Origin: Desulfosarcina sp.
GTDB taxonomy: Bacteria > Desulfobacterota > Desulfobacteria > Desulfobacterales > Desulfosarcinaceae
Reading direction: 5' to 3'
Assembly (NCBI GenBank): GCA_014237405.1
Contig: JABZFO010000091.1
Span: 1 to 32,068, forward strand
Length of the DNA stretch: 32,068 nucleotides
In this document: one piece after another, positions 24,678-32,068 of the stretch
How positions within the stretch are numbered: position 1 is the stretch's first letter
Layout: each line of letters begins with the position of its first letter
Notes under the pieces: generated by a model
Told to the model about the DNA's origin: nothing
The model's input: the letters and a program-made list of their open reading frames with translations, nothing else
Databases searched by the model: none
Program-made: the position numbers and the translations under genes

Positions 24678-25865
24678 ATGAAACCAACAAAAATTGCAGA
24701 TGGCGTCTATGATGTCGGCGTCATCGACTGGAATATCAGGGATTTTCACGGCTACTCCACCGACCAAGGAACCAGCTATAACGCTTATTTGGTGATCGAC
24801 GAGAAAGTGGCCCTCCTCGACACGGTAAAGGCGCCTTTTGCCGATGAACTGATCGGCAATATCTCCCAGATCATCGACCCGAAAAAAATTGATGTGGTGA
24901 TCAGCAACCACACGGAGATGGATCATACGGGATCACTGCCGCGCATCATGAACCTGGTGGGTGAAGACAAACCACTATACTGTTCGAAAATGGGTGCTAA
25001 AAATATAGCCGGCCATTTTTCCAACGCCTGGAACTATCACCCTGTAAAAGATGGTGAGACATTGTCTTTGGGAAAGCGCACCCTCACCTTTATGGAAACC
25101 CGAATGATCCATTGGCCGGACAGTATGTTCACCTATCTGAAAGAGGACCACATCCTCTTTTCCAGCGACGGGTTCGGCCAGCACTATGCGGGTTTTGAAA
25201 AATTCGACGATCAGGCCGGTCCCGAGGCCATGGTGCAAGCCAAAAAGTATTTCGCCAATATTTTGATGCTCTACGGCCCGCGCATCCTGAAACTGGTGGA
25301 AAAAGTGGTGGCGTCGGGTATTCGGATCGACATGATCTGCCCGGACCATGGCGTCATTTGGCGGGAAAAGCCCGGTGAAATCATAGACGCCTACCTGAGG
25401 TGGAGCCGTCAGGAACCCGAGAAAAAGGCGGTGGTGATTTACGACACCATGTGGAAAAGCACCGAAACCATGGCCAACGCCATTGCCGAGGGCATCTCTC
25501 AAACCGGCGTCAAGGTCAAGCCCATCCACATCCGCAGTTCCCACCGCAGCGACATCATGACCGATGTGCTGGATGCGGCGGCCGTGGTGGTGGGATCCCC
25601 CACGCTGAACAACCAGATGTTTCCCACGGTGGCAGATGTACTCACTTACATGAAGGGGCTTAAACCGGCGAACAAGATCGGTGGGGCCTTTGGCTCCTAC
25701 GGCTGGAGCGGCGAGTCGGTGAAGCTGGTGGCCGCGGAGCTGGAGGCCATGAAATTCAAGCTGATCGAATCGGGTCCCCGGCTTCAGTACGTCCCCGATA
25801 AGGCCGGCATCGAGGCCTGCATCGAGTACGGAAAAAAAATCGGCGAGGCCGTAAACGCCGGTTAA
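24678..25865 (+). CDS. roo: Flavodiiron protein (rubredoxin:oxygen oxidoreductase, FprA/ROO type)
   Basis: The 395-residue protein joins a metallo-beta-lactamase-like diiron domain to a C-terminal flavodoxin domain. Diiron ligands are His78, Glu80, Asp82 and His83 (HTEMDH), His145, Asp164 and His224. The flavodoxin part has YDTMWKSTETMA, VGSPTLN and GGAFGSYGWSGE. The enzyme reduces oxygen to water, or nitric oxide to nitrous oxide in some members, with electrons from rubredoxin. There is no extra rubredoxin domain. I chose the ATG at 24678 (MKPTKIADGVYDVGVIDW) because the family starts there; AAAGGA lies upstream. A ferredoxin gene starts about 12 nt after the stop. Confidence 0.96.
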   Translation: MKPTKIADGVYDVGVIDWNIRDFHGYSTDQGTSYNAYLVIDEKVALLDTVKAPFADELIGNISQIIDPKKIDVVISNHTEMDHTGSLPRIMNLVGEDKPLYCSKMGAKNIAGHFSNAWNYHPVKDGETLSLGKRTLTFMETRMIHWPDSMFTYLKEDHILFSSDGFGQHYAGFEKFDDQAGPEAMVQAKKYFANILMLYGPRILKLVEKVVASGIRIDMICPDHGVIWREKPGEIIDAYLRWSRQEPEKKAVVIYDTMWKSTETMANAIAEGISQTGVKVKPIHIRSSHRSDIMTDVLDAAAVVVGSPTLNNQMFPTVADVLTYMKGLKPANKIGGAFGSYGWSGESVKLVAAELEAMKFKLIESGPRLQYVPDKAGIEACIEYGKKIGEAVNAG

Positions 25866-25877
25866 CCGTTGATCCAA

Positions 25878-26069
25878 ATGAAAATACCTGTGGTCGATAT
25901 CGGCCCATGCACCCTGTGCATGGGCTGCGTGGAGGTTTGCCCGGAGGTGTTTCAACAAAACGATGCCGGATACATTGAAGTCATCGAGTTGGAGACCTAT
26001 CCCGAAGCAGTGGTGAACGAGGCCATCAAATATTGCCCTGAAGACTGCATCCTCTGGGAAGATCAATAG
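25878..26069 (+). CDS. Single-cluster 4Fe-4S ferredoxin
   Basis: The 63-residue ferredoxin has CTLCMGCVEVC (Cys11, Cys14, Cys17, Cys21) and a later CPEDC (Cys53, Cys57). Cys11, 14, 17 and 53 would hold one 4Fe-4S cluster, as in small Desulfovibrio ferredoxins with Cys-x2-Cys-x2-Cys and a distant Cys-Pro. A TTG at 25869 is an alternative start; neither has a clear ribosome-binding site, so translational coupling to the flavodiiron gene is likely. It probably serves as low-potential electron carrier in the same operon. Confidence 0.9.
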   Translation: MKIPVVDIGPCTLCMGCVEVCPEVFQQNDAGYIEVIELETYPEAVVNEAIKYCPEDCILWEDQ

Positions 26070-26078
26070 AAGTCAATT

Positions 26079-26693
26079 ATGGGCAACCGAGAACTCAAAG
26101 CCCGCATCAGGCAGCTGCTTGAACAGGATGATTTCCAAAACGCCCTGGAAACCATCCTGCGGATACCCGGCCGCCAGGCGGTGAACCCCCTGTTCTCTTT
26201 TTTTTATTCGGGAGAAGAGCAGTTCCGCTGGCGGGCCGTCACAGCCATGGGGGCGGTGGTTTGCCATATGGCCGACACCTCCATGGAATCGGCGCGGGTG
26301 GTGATGCGCCGGATCATGTGGAACCTTAACGACGAGTCCGGTGGTATCGGCTGGGGATCGCCCGAAGCCATGGGTGAAATTACCGCCGGCCACGCCGGTC
26401 TTGCGGACGAGTTTGCCTGCATCGTGGTCTCCTACATCAACCCGGACGGCAATTTTCTCGAACATGAAATGCTCCAGCGGGGATCATTGTGGGCGGTTGG
26501 CCGGCTGCCGGATCCTTTTCTCAGGGGCACGGCCGCATGGGCAGCCGGACCCATTGTGAACGACGCCCTGGCCCCGCTTTTAAAGGCCTTGCAGCCAGAT
26601 GACGCCCCCCTTCGGCTCTATCGGCAACGGCAGATCACGGAAACCACCGTCGGCAGCCTGGCCAAGGCTGCCCTGGCCGCCGGCACCCGCTGA
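26079..26693 (+). CDS. DVU0298-like HEAT-repeat-type protein
   Basis: The 204-residue protein is helical and resembles the DVU0298 family of sulfate reducers, whose function is unknown. FRWRAVTAMGAVVCHMAD and WGSPEAMGEITAGHAG look like HEAT-type helical repeats, and NFLEHEMLQRGSLWAVGRLP is a typical conserved segment. HEAT folds often bind partner proteins. It has no signal peptide or metal motif. It starts 9 nt after the ferredoxin stop and so belongs to the flavodiiron-ferredoxin transcript. Assignment to DVU0298 is from memory of the family pattern. Confidence 0.72.
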   Translation: MGNRELKARIRQLLEQDDFQNALETILRIPGRQAVNPLFSFFYSGEEQFRWRAVTAMGAVVCHMADTSMESARVVMRRIMWNLNDESGGIGWGSPEAMGEITAGHAGLADEFACIVVSYINPDGNFLEHEMLQRGSLWAVGRLPDPFLRGTAAWAAGPIVNDALAPLLKALQPDDAPLRLYRQRQITETTVGSLAKAALAAGTR

Positions 26694-26786
26694 TGCCTGC
26701 CCGCCGGGATGATGTCAGCAGCCGGCATCGACCGACCGGTCTGTCTGATCCGGCAGCACCCGTGTTTGTTCAAGGAGGCATCTCTC

Positions 26787-27770
26787 TTGGAATTTGCATT
26801 TCTCGTTCCCGCACCTGACCCGATCCCCATCCCGTGGATGTGGCTCCAGGGACTGCTGCTGGCCACCTTCGTACTCCACCTGCTTTTCATGAACGCCATG
26901 CTGGGCACCGGCATCATCGCCCTGGTGGCCATGTTTCGCCGCAGGGCAAGCGATCTGCCGGTGGCAAAAGCCATCAGCACCACGCTGCCCACCCTTATCG
27001 CCTTTACGGTGAATACGGGTGTGGCCCCCCTGCTGTTCATTCACGTGTTGTACGGCCAGTTCATCTTTACCAGCAGCATCCTCATGGCGATCTGGTGGCT
27101 GTCGGCGGTGGGCATTCTTCTCATTGCCTATTACGCGGCCTACCTCTCCAACAACATGACTCTCATGCTCTCCCCGGGCCGGTGGAGCCGCTACCTGGAC
27201 ATCCCGGGCGGCAGTCTGCTCAACCTGGCCGAACCCATGCTGATTCCCCGCTACCTGCATTTCGTAACCGCATCGGTGGCCGTGGGCGGCCTGGTGATGG
27301 CCTGGATATGGCAATTGAAGGGACGAAAAGGATTCGCCGACGCCGAAGAGAAATCCCGGCAGGCCATGGGCTGGTTTACCGGGGCCACGGCCGTCCAGTT
27401 TGCAGTAGGCACCATTTTTCTATTTACCTTGCCCCGAGGAATCCGATCCTTATTTCTGGGCGGTGAGGCTACGGCAACATTCCTTTTCGCCGCATCGATA
27501 ACCGGAGCCATCGTCGCCCTTTATTTGGGTGTTCGACGCAAGATCCGATCCTGCACTGCAGCCACCGTGACCACCATTATCCTTATGGCCCTGGTACGGG
27601 ACCGGGTCAGGCAGGCCTTTCTCGCCCCGATCTTCTCGCCGGCAGAGCTGCCGGTTGCCCTGCAGACCGGTCCCTTTGTGCTCTTTCTGGTATCTCTGAC
27701 CCTGTGTATCGCCGCCGTGATGCTCATGATCCGCCTGGCCTTCGGCCGCAGGCAGGAGATACGGCCATGA
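26787..27770 (+). CDS. CydA-like membrane protein, small subunit of a haem c-linked complex
   Basis: The 327-residue protein has about eight or nine membrane segments. The first reads VLHLLFMNAMLGTG, and the histidine (His31) lies nine residues before Gly, exactly as in CydA (HFLFVPLTLG). A second histidine, His158 in PRYLHFVTASVAVGG, matches the haem b558 ligand region of CydA. No haem c motif is present. AAGGAGG (26772-26778) sits 8 nt before a TTG, which I take as the start. Its stop overlaps the next start (ATGA), so the two subunits are coupled. It probably forms, with the next protein, a bd-superfamily complex that may oxidise quinol; whether it reduces oxygen is not shown. Confidence 0.75.
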   Translation: MEFAFLVPAPDPIPIPWMWLQGLLLATFVLHLLFMNAMLGTGIIALVAMFRRRASDLPVAKAISTTLPTLIAFTVNTGVAPLLFIHVLYGQFIFTSSILMAIWWLSAVGILLIAYYAAYLSNNMTLMLSPGRWSRYLDIPGGSLLNLAEPMLIPRYLHFVTASVAVGGLVMAWIWQLKGRKGFADAEEKSRQAMGWFTGATAVQFAVGTIFLFTLPRGIRSLFLGGEATATFLFAASITGAIVALYLGVRRKIRSCTAATVTTIILMALVRDRVRQAFLAPIFSPAELPVALQTGPFVLFLVSLTLCIAAVMLMIRLAFGRRQEIRP

Positions 27771-30310
27771 ACTATCCGATCTGGGAACGCACCCTGGCCG
27801 GCGGTGGTCTGCTCATCGCCGTGATTGCCGTGGTTCACGTCTATGTAGCCCATTTTGCCGTGGGCGGCGGTTTTTTTCTCGTGGTCACCGAATGGATGGG
27901 GTACCGGAATAAGCGCCCGGACATTGTAGCCTACGTCAAAACCCACAGCCTCTTTTTCCTGCTGGTCACCATGGTGTTCGGCGCCATCACCGGCGTGGGC
28001 ATCTGGTTCACCATTTCCCTGCTCAGCCCTGGCGTCACCTCAATCCTAATTCACACCTTCGTCTTTGGCTGGGCCACGGAGTGGGTCTTTTTTGCCGGAG
28101 AGATTGTGGCCCTGTTGCTCTACTGGTACCGCTTCGGAAAAATAAGCGAGAAAAACCATCTGGCCATCGGCTTGTTTTACGTACTTTTCGGCTGGCTCTC
28201 ACTGTTCATGGTCAACGGTATCATCGCCTTCATGCTCACGCCGGGCCGATGGCTGGAAACGGGCAACTTCTGGGACGGGTTCTTCAATCCTTCCATGTGG
28301 CCGTCGTTGGGCTACCGCACCTGTATCGCCCTGATGTTTGCCGGCATATTCGGCTTTGTCACCGCTGTATTCATAAAGGATGACCGGCAGCGCAAGACCC
28401 TGGTGAACTGGTGCGTGTGGTGGACCGTCATCCCCTTCATCCTCTCCTGCCCTTTTCTCTTCTGGTATTTCAAGGCGCTCTCTCCGGACCAGCAGGAGAT
28501 GATTCTGCGTCTGTCTCCAGAATTGTCCGACGCTGTGACCTTCTTCGTGTTCACGATCCCGCTGCTGTTTATCGGTATCGTGGTCATGGTGGCCAGGTCT
28601 CGTGGCGGCGTTCAAAAAACCGCGGCCTTCGTGGTGCTGCTGGCGGGCCTGGGCTACATGGGCGGGTTCGAATGGCTGCGCGAAGGGACCCGGCGGCCTT
28701 ACTTGATCTATGGCCACACCTACTCCAACGGCATCGCCGTGGATCAGGAGACGGCCATCAACGAAGCAGGTATTTTAAAAACCGCCCGCTGGGTGAACCA
28801 CCGCGAGATTTCCGAGGAGAACATGCTGGCCGCCGGCCGGGAGATTTTCCGGCTCCTTTGCATCAGCTGCCACTCCGTGGGCGGACCGGCCAATGACATC
28901 CTGCCCCTGACCAACGGCTTTGGCGCCTTCGGCATGGATGCCCAGCTATCCGGCCAGGGGAAGCTGTCCGGCTACATGCCACGGTTCATGGGAACCGAAC
29001 AGGATCGGATGGCCCTGGCCCGGTTCATCGTCGAAGCCCTTCACGGCAAAAAAGATGCGCCACCTGCGGTTGAAATCGAGCCGCGACCCGTCGATGTCTC
29101 CCCGATCGACCCGGAAACAAACCGATATGTACTGCTGGTCGCCAGCACCCTGGGCATGCACGAATTTTCCGGTGCACCGGAAATATGGTCCCTGCGGCCG
29201 TCGCCCCGGGCCACTATCCGGGCCCAGTTAATCCGCCGCGACGAGACACCCGAACACGTCATGGACGGGGTGTCGCTGACCTATACGGTGTCGGACAACC
29301 AGGGAACGCCGGGAGAGATGATCTTCTCCGATGCGCACATGGCCTTTTCAGCCCAAATCAATACTCTGACACCAAAAGATGAAGACGGCCGCTTCAATCC
29401 CTACCCCTTGGTAACGGTGACCGCAACGGAGGACGACCGGATACTGGCCCGCACCCGCATCACCCTGCCGGTGACCACGGAGATGGGATGCAGCAGCTGC
29501 CACGGAGGCAATGCAGCGTCCACAGGCCCGGGAATGAACGAAGAGACGGCCCTCAACGTGCTCCGTGCCCACGACCGCAGGAGTAGAACCGCTCTGGTCC
29601 GGCAGGTGAGCAAAGGAATGCCGGTGACCTGCACGGCCTGCCACGAATCCGACGCTGCGGACGCACCGCATCGACTGAATCTTTCGTCAGCCATGCACGG
29701 ATTCCATGCCGTTTACCTCTCTGGAAAAGGGAGCGAAGCCTGCGGTGCCTGTCACGCTGTCGGCAACACCGGGGCCACCCGCTTTTACCGGGGTATTCAC
29801 CACGAAATCGGCCTGGAATGCAGCAACTGCCATGGTACCATGGCGGACGTGGCTGCCAGCCTGCTGATGGCCGACAGCGAAAGAGGCAAACCTTCTGCCG
29901 GCCGCATCATGAAATGGCTGACCGCGTCACCTAAAACCGATGCAAAGGAAATTGCCGGCCGCCGGCCCTGGGTGAACCTGCCCAAATGTCTCAATTGCCA
30001 TGTCGATTTCCAACCGCCGGACACCGATGAGGCGCCTCTGAACAACTGGAGCCAGTCGGAAGCGGCGCTGTTCCGTTCCAGGACCGACGACGCGGGTATC
30101 CTGTGCATCAACTGCCACGGCAGCCCCCACGCGCTCTACCCGGCCACAAATCCATACAACCTCGACCGTGACAACATCCCTGCATTTCAATTCCAGGGAT
30201 CGCCCTATCCCATCGGGTCCGACGGCGGGTGCCGGGTCTGCCACACCGCGGTCATGGAGGAGACCATTCACCATTTCGATGCGTCTGCCGCGTTTCGAAA
30301 TACGCGATAG
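27767..30310 (+). CDS. CydA-like protein fused to octaheme cytochrome c
   Basis: Residues about 1-320 are a CydA-like membrane domain with eight or nine segments. His24 lies nine residues before Gly as in CydA, and FEWLREGTRRPY (about 301-312) matches the GWxxxExGRQPW motif in altered form. The His183-equivalent of CydA is not evident here but is kept in the partner at 26787. Residues 350-440 are a monohaem class I cytochrome c with CISCH at 365 and GYMPRFMG as likely Met-ligand region. A beta-rich segment follows (about 455-565). The C terminus has seven more CxxCH motifs at 575, 622, 659, 685, 741, 780 and 822, giving eight in all. It fits the haem c-bearing branch of the bd superfamily described in comparative surveys. 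Oxygen, a cytochrome or another acceptor is possible. Confidence 0.82.
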   Translation: MNYPIWERTLAGGGLLIAVIAVVHVYVAHFAVGGGFFLVVTEWMGYRNKRPDIVAYVKTHSLFFLLVTMVFGAITGVGIWFTISLLSPGVTSILIHTFVFGWATEWVFFAGEIVALLLYWYRFGKISEKNHLAIGLFYVLFGWLSLFMVNGIIAFMLTPGRWLETGNFWDGFFNPSMWPSLGYRTCIALMFAGIFGFVTAVFIKDDRQRKTLVNWCVWWTVIPFILSCPFLFWYFKALSPDQQEMILRLSPELSDAVTFFVFTIPLLFIGIVVMVARSRGGVQKTAAFVVLLAGLGYMGGFEWLREGTRRPYLIYGHTYSNGIAVDQETAINEAGILKTARWVNHREISEENMLAAGREIFRLLCISCHSVGGPANDILPLTNGFGAFGMDAQLSGQGKLSGYMPRFMGTEQDRMALARFIVEALHGKKDAPPAVEIEPRPVDVSPIDPETNRYVLLVASTLGMHEFSGAPEIWSLRPSPRATIRAQLIRRDETPEHVMDGVSLTYTVSDNQGTPGEMIFSDAHMAFSAQINTLTPKDEDGRFNPYPLVTVTATEDDRILARTRITLPVTTEMGCSSCHGGNAASTGPGMNEETALNVLRAHDRRSRTALVRQVSKGMPVTCTACHESDAADAPHRLNLSSAMHGFHAVYLSGKGSEACGACHAVGNTGATRFYRGIHHEIGLECSNCHGTMADVAASLLMADSERGKPSAGRIMKWLTASPKTDAKEIAGRRPWVNLPKCLNCHVDFQPPDTDEAPLNNWSQSEAALFRSRTDDAGILCINCHGSPHALYPATNPYNLDRDNIPAFQFQGSPYPIGSDGGCRVCHTAVMEETIHHFDASAAFRNTR

Positions 30311-30425
30311 GCGCATCTGTAACCCGCAGCCAAAATGGGGCTCTAAAGAGATGAACCAAAGAAGTCAGGAGCCAGTAGTCAGAAGAACTCGGATGTTGCT
30401 GCACTCCGGCAAATTTGATATTTTA

Positions 30426-30456
30426 TTGACTGAGCCGAAGGCGAATTCCTTATTCT
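30426..30456 (+). promoter_or_regulatory. Possible promoter for the efflux operon
   Basis: TTGACT (30426-30431) and TATTCT (30451-30456) are 19 bases apart, wider than ideal. The start point would lie about 95 nt before the ATG at 30561 and would place the 41-nt element in the leader RNA. ATTCTGG is repeated in tandem across the -10. Confidence 0.3.
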
Positions 30457-30500
30457 GGATTCTGGATTCCTTTTGGGACTGATTCCGGCTAAGCCTGCTG

Positions 30501-30543
30501 CCTCTGACCTAACCCAGAGGACCAGGTTTTCTATGTTAGAAAA
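30501..30543 (+). repeat. 41-nt structured element, copy 2
   Basis: Matches 73-113. CCTCTG (30501-30506) pairs over six bases with CAGAGG (30515-30520). ACCT (30507-30510) pairs with AGGT (30524-30527), where copy 1 has ACCA/TGGT, so the fourth pair changes from A-T to T-A without losing pairing. The palindrome TTTTCTA-TGT-TAGAAAA follows (30527-30543). The element ends about 20 nt before the start codon, immediately upstream of the ribosome-binding site GAGGAGGAGG, so it is well placed to control translation or transcription of the efflux genes. Confidence 0.55.
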
Positions 30544-30560
30544 AAAATGAGGAGGAGGCA

Positions 30561-31965
30561 ATGCCAAGGACCCCGGTTTTACTGGTGATGGCCTGCGCCC
30601 TGCTGTGGGCCGCAACGTTTATCGGATGTGCATCGAAAGATGCCTATCGCTACGACACCATCAAGGCCCAGTATGCCGACCTGGCCTGCAACCTGAGTAA
30701 ATCACAGGCTGCCGATACGCCCAATGCCACCTGTGCCGTTAACAGCAGCCTGACATTGCAGGACGTGCTCGACATTGCCCAGGCCAACAACCCGGATCTA
30801 CTCATGGCTGTAGCCCGCATCGAACGGGCACGGGCTATGCTTGAAAAGTCAGCCGCCCCTTTCTACCCCCAAGTAAACGTCTACACCGAGTACCTGCAGG
30901 GCGACGCGCCGTCGGCCTATCTGTTCAAGACCATCGACCAGCGCAAACTGCCGCCGGGTACCGATTTCAACGACCCGGGCTGGTTCGAGAATTATGAAAG
31001 CGGTGTCAGCGCCGGCATCAACCTGTTCAACGGCGGCAGAGACAGCCTTAACCGGGAGATGGCCAAAACCGGCCTGACCATTTCTCAACTGGATCGTGAC
31101 GGCATCGAGAACCAGATTATAGCCACAGCCATCGGCGCCTACTACGATGTACTCGCCGCAACCAGCTTCACCACCGTTACTGTCCCTTCAGGTGCGCATG
31201 GCGGAAACCGAAGAAATTCTCGTCCAGATCCGTAATCGGCAACGTCTGGCCAAGGCAGCGCTGGCGGAAATCCTCGGTGTGGAGCCGGAAGTGCCCTTTG
31301 GTCTCGCCGAGGTAACCGCCCATGCCATCGATATCCCTGAAGACCCCTTTCCGGCAATGGATTACGCCCTGGCCCATCGGCCCGAACTGGCCAGTGTCCG
31401 GGAAAAACTGCGCCGATCAAAAATGGCCCTGGATGCGGCCCGGGCCGGCTATCTGCCCCAGGTGGATTTCATGACCCGTTACTACGCCGACGACCCCGAC
31501 ATGAAATACAGCTCCGCCAGGGACAACTGGACCGCCGGCCTTTACCTGAACTGGAAGATCTTCGACGGATTTGCCACCAAGAGCGACAGGGCCGAAGCCC
31601 TGTCCCAGCTGCAGGAAACCATGGCCGCCGACCGCAAAACCCTGCTGGCCGTCAAGTTTGACGTAAAAAAGGCCTACCTCAACCTCAACGAAGCGCAGGA
31701 ACGGCTGAAGGTGGCCACGTCCAATGTTCAAACAGCCAAGAAGACCCATCAACTGATCAAGCGCCAGTACGAGGGAGGATCGGCGGACATCACCCGCTAC
31801 CTGGAAGCCGAACTGGCCTACAACCGGGCCAGAATGCGTGAATCCACCGCTTATTTCGACCGTGAAAAAGCCCGCGCTCAGATTGCCCGGGCCATCGGAT
31901 ACTGGACCGGCAGCCGCCAAACCGAACCAAGGTCCGAACCAAGTTCCGGCACCAAGGAGGGATAG
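30561..31965 (+). pseudogene. TolC-family outer-membrane efflux protein, disrupted
   Basis: Two reading frames together form one TolC/OprM-like outer-membrane factor. The first (30561 to the stop at 31235) opens with a lipoprotein signal (FIGCAS) and contains the N-terminal repeat up to AYYDVLAA, near 31141-31161. The second frame (+1) resumes at about LLSLQVRMAETEE, near 31178, and continues to 31965 with the C-terminal repeat, including DGFATKSDRAEA and GSADITRYLEAE. In intact relatives about 30-35 residues of coiled coil lie between these points, so a deletion of about 100 bases that is not a multiple of three has broken the gene. The start has a strong GAGGAGGAGG site. A sequencing or assembly error is the main alternative. 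Confidence 0.8.
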
Positions 31966-31969
31966 CCCA

Positions 31970-32068
31970 ATGAAGAGAGAACCACGATCTGCAGTTCTGC
32001 GAACCAGCCTGTGCGTCGCCGCCGCATGGATGCTGCTGAGCGGATGCGACAAGATCGAACCCGGCGCG
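31970..32068 (+). CDS. Lipoprotein start, probable RND efflux adaptor (partial)
   Basis: Only the first 33 codons are inside the window; the gene runs off the right edge. They encode a lipoprotein signal with the lipobox LLSGC and then DKIEPG. AAGGAGG overlaps the stop codon of the TolC-like gene, so the genes are cotranscribed. Position directly after a TolC-like gene and a lipoprotein signal fit a membrane-fusion (HlyD/AcrA-like) adaptor, but no adaptor domain is visible yet. Confidence 0.6.
   Translation, partial: MKREPRSAVLRTSLCVAAAWMLLSGCDKIEPGA

Noticed and set aside
24975-26066. Open frame on the minus strand, 363 codons
   Set aside because: Antisense to the flavodiiron and ferredoxin genes; His-rich repeats are an artefact of the opposite strand.
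30452-30472. Tandem ATTCTGG heptamers
   Set aside because: Only two and a half copies; too short to be a repeat element.
1-32068. Signs of mobile DNA, tRNA genes or CRISPR repeats
   Set aside because: No transposase, integrase, tRNA cloverleaf or spaced direct-repeat array was recognised; the only dispersed repeat is the 41-nt pair.

Overview
The window looks like a chromosomal segment from a strictly anaerobic, sulfate-reducer-like member of the Desulfobacterota. The basis is the set of desulfoferrodoxin, rubrerythrin, two rubredoxins, an FprA/ROO-type flavodiiron protein, a DVU0298-like protein, c-type multiheme cytochromes and an AmmeMemoRadiSam locus, with a moderately high GC, Desulfosarcina-like style. 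The genus is an inference. I saw no rRNA, tRNA, CRISPR array, insertion sequence or phage gene.

Layout. (1) 1-331 is a leader rich in interleaved inverted repeats, followed by a near-consensus sigma70 promoter. (2) 332-4447 (+) holds an HDOD-GAF-histidine kinase and a REC-kinase-REC-PilZ hybrid, forming a signalling pair. (3) 4462-9122 (-) is an AmmeMemoRadiSam operon: an exported Memo-AMMECR1 fusion, a membrane spermidine-synthase-like protein, and a radical SAM enzyme with a twin-arginine leader. (4) 9264-9994 (-) has two unrecognised small genes. (5) 10095-14720 (-) has PRPP synthetase, a SagB-type oxidoreductase, a TIGR01777 epimerase-like protein, thioredoxin and thiol peroxidase. (6) 15103-26693 (+) is a dense oxygen and peroxide defence island: a rubrerythrin-like ferritin, an exported thioredoxin-like protein and peroxiredoxin, a small Cys protein, rubrerythrin, desulfoferrodoxin, two small zinc ribbons, a stand-alone flavodoxin, CydAB, a triheme cytochrome c, an iron-sulfur flavoprotein fused to a dead phosphatase-like domain, two rubredoxins, a flavodiiron protein, a ferredoxin and a DVU0298-like protein. 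(7) 26787-30310 (+) is a two-gene, CydA-like membrane complex whose second subunit carries eight haem c motifs. (8) 30561-32068 (+) is an efflux operon whose TolC-like gene is broken by a frame-disrupting deletion, followed by the first 33 codons of a lipoprotein, probably the RND adaptor.

How the genes fit together. The island offers several routes that pass reducing equivalents to oxygen species. Superoxide goes to desulfoferrodoxin. Peroxide goes to rubrerythrin, Tpx and the exported peroxiredoxin. Oxygen goes to rubredoxin plus flavodiiron protein in the cytoplasm and to CydAB in the membrane. The multiheme CydA-like complex may add a quinol/cytochrome c branch. The most unusual items are the eight-haem CydA-like complex, the exported AmmeMemoRadiSam set, the Isf-phosphatase fusion that has lost its catalytic cysteine, and a 41-nt element found before both the first and the last plus-strand gene sets.
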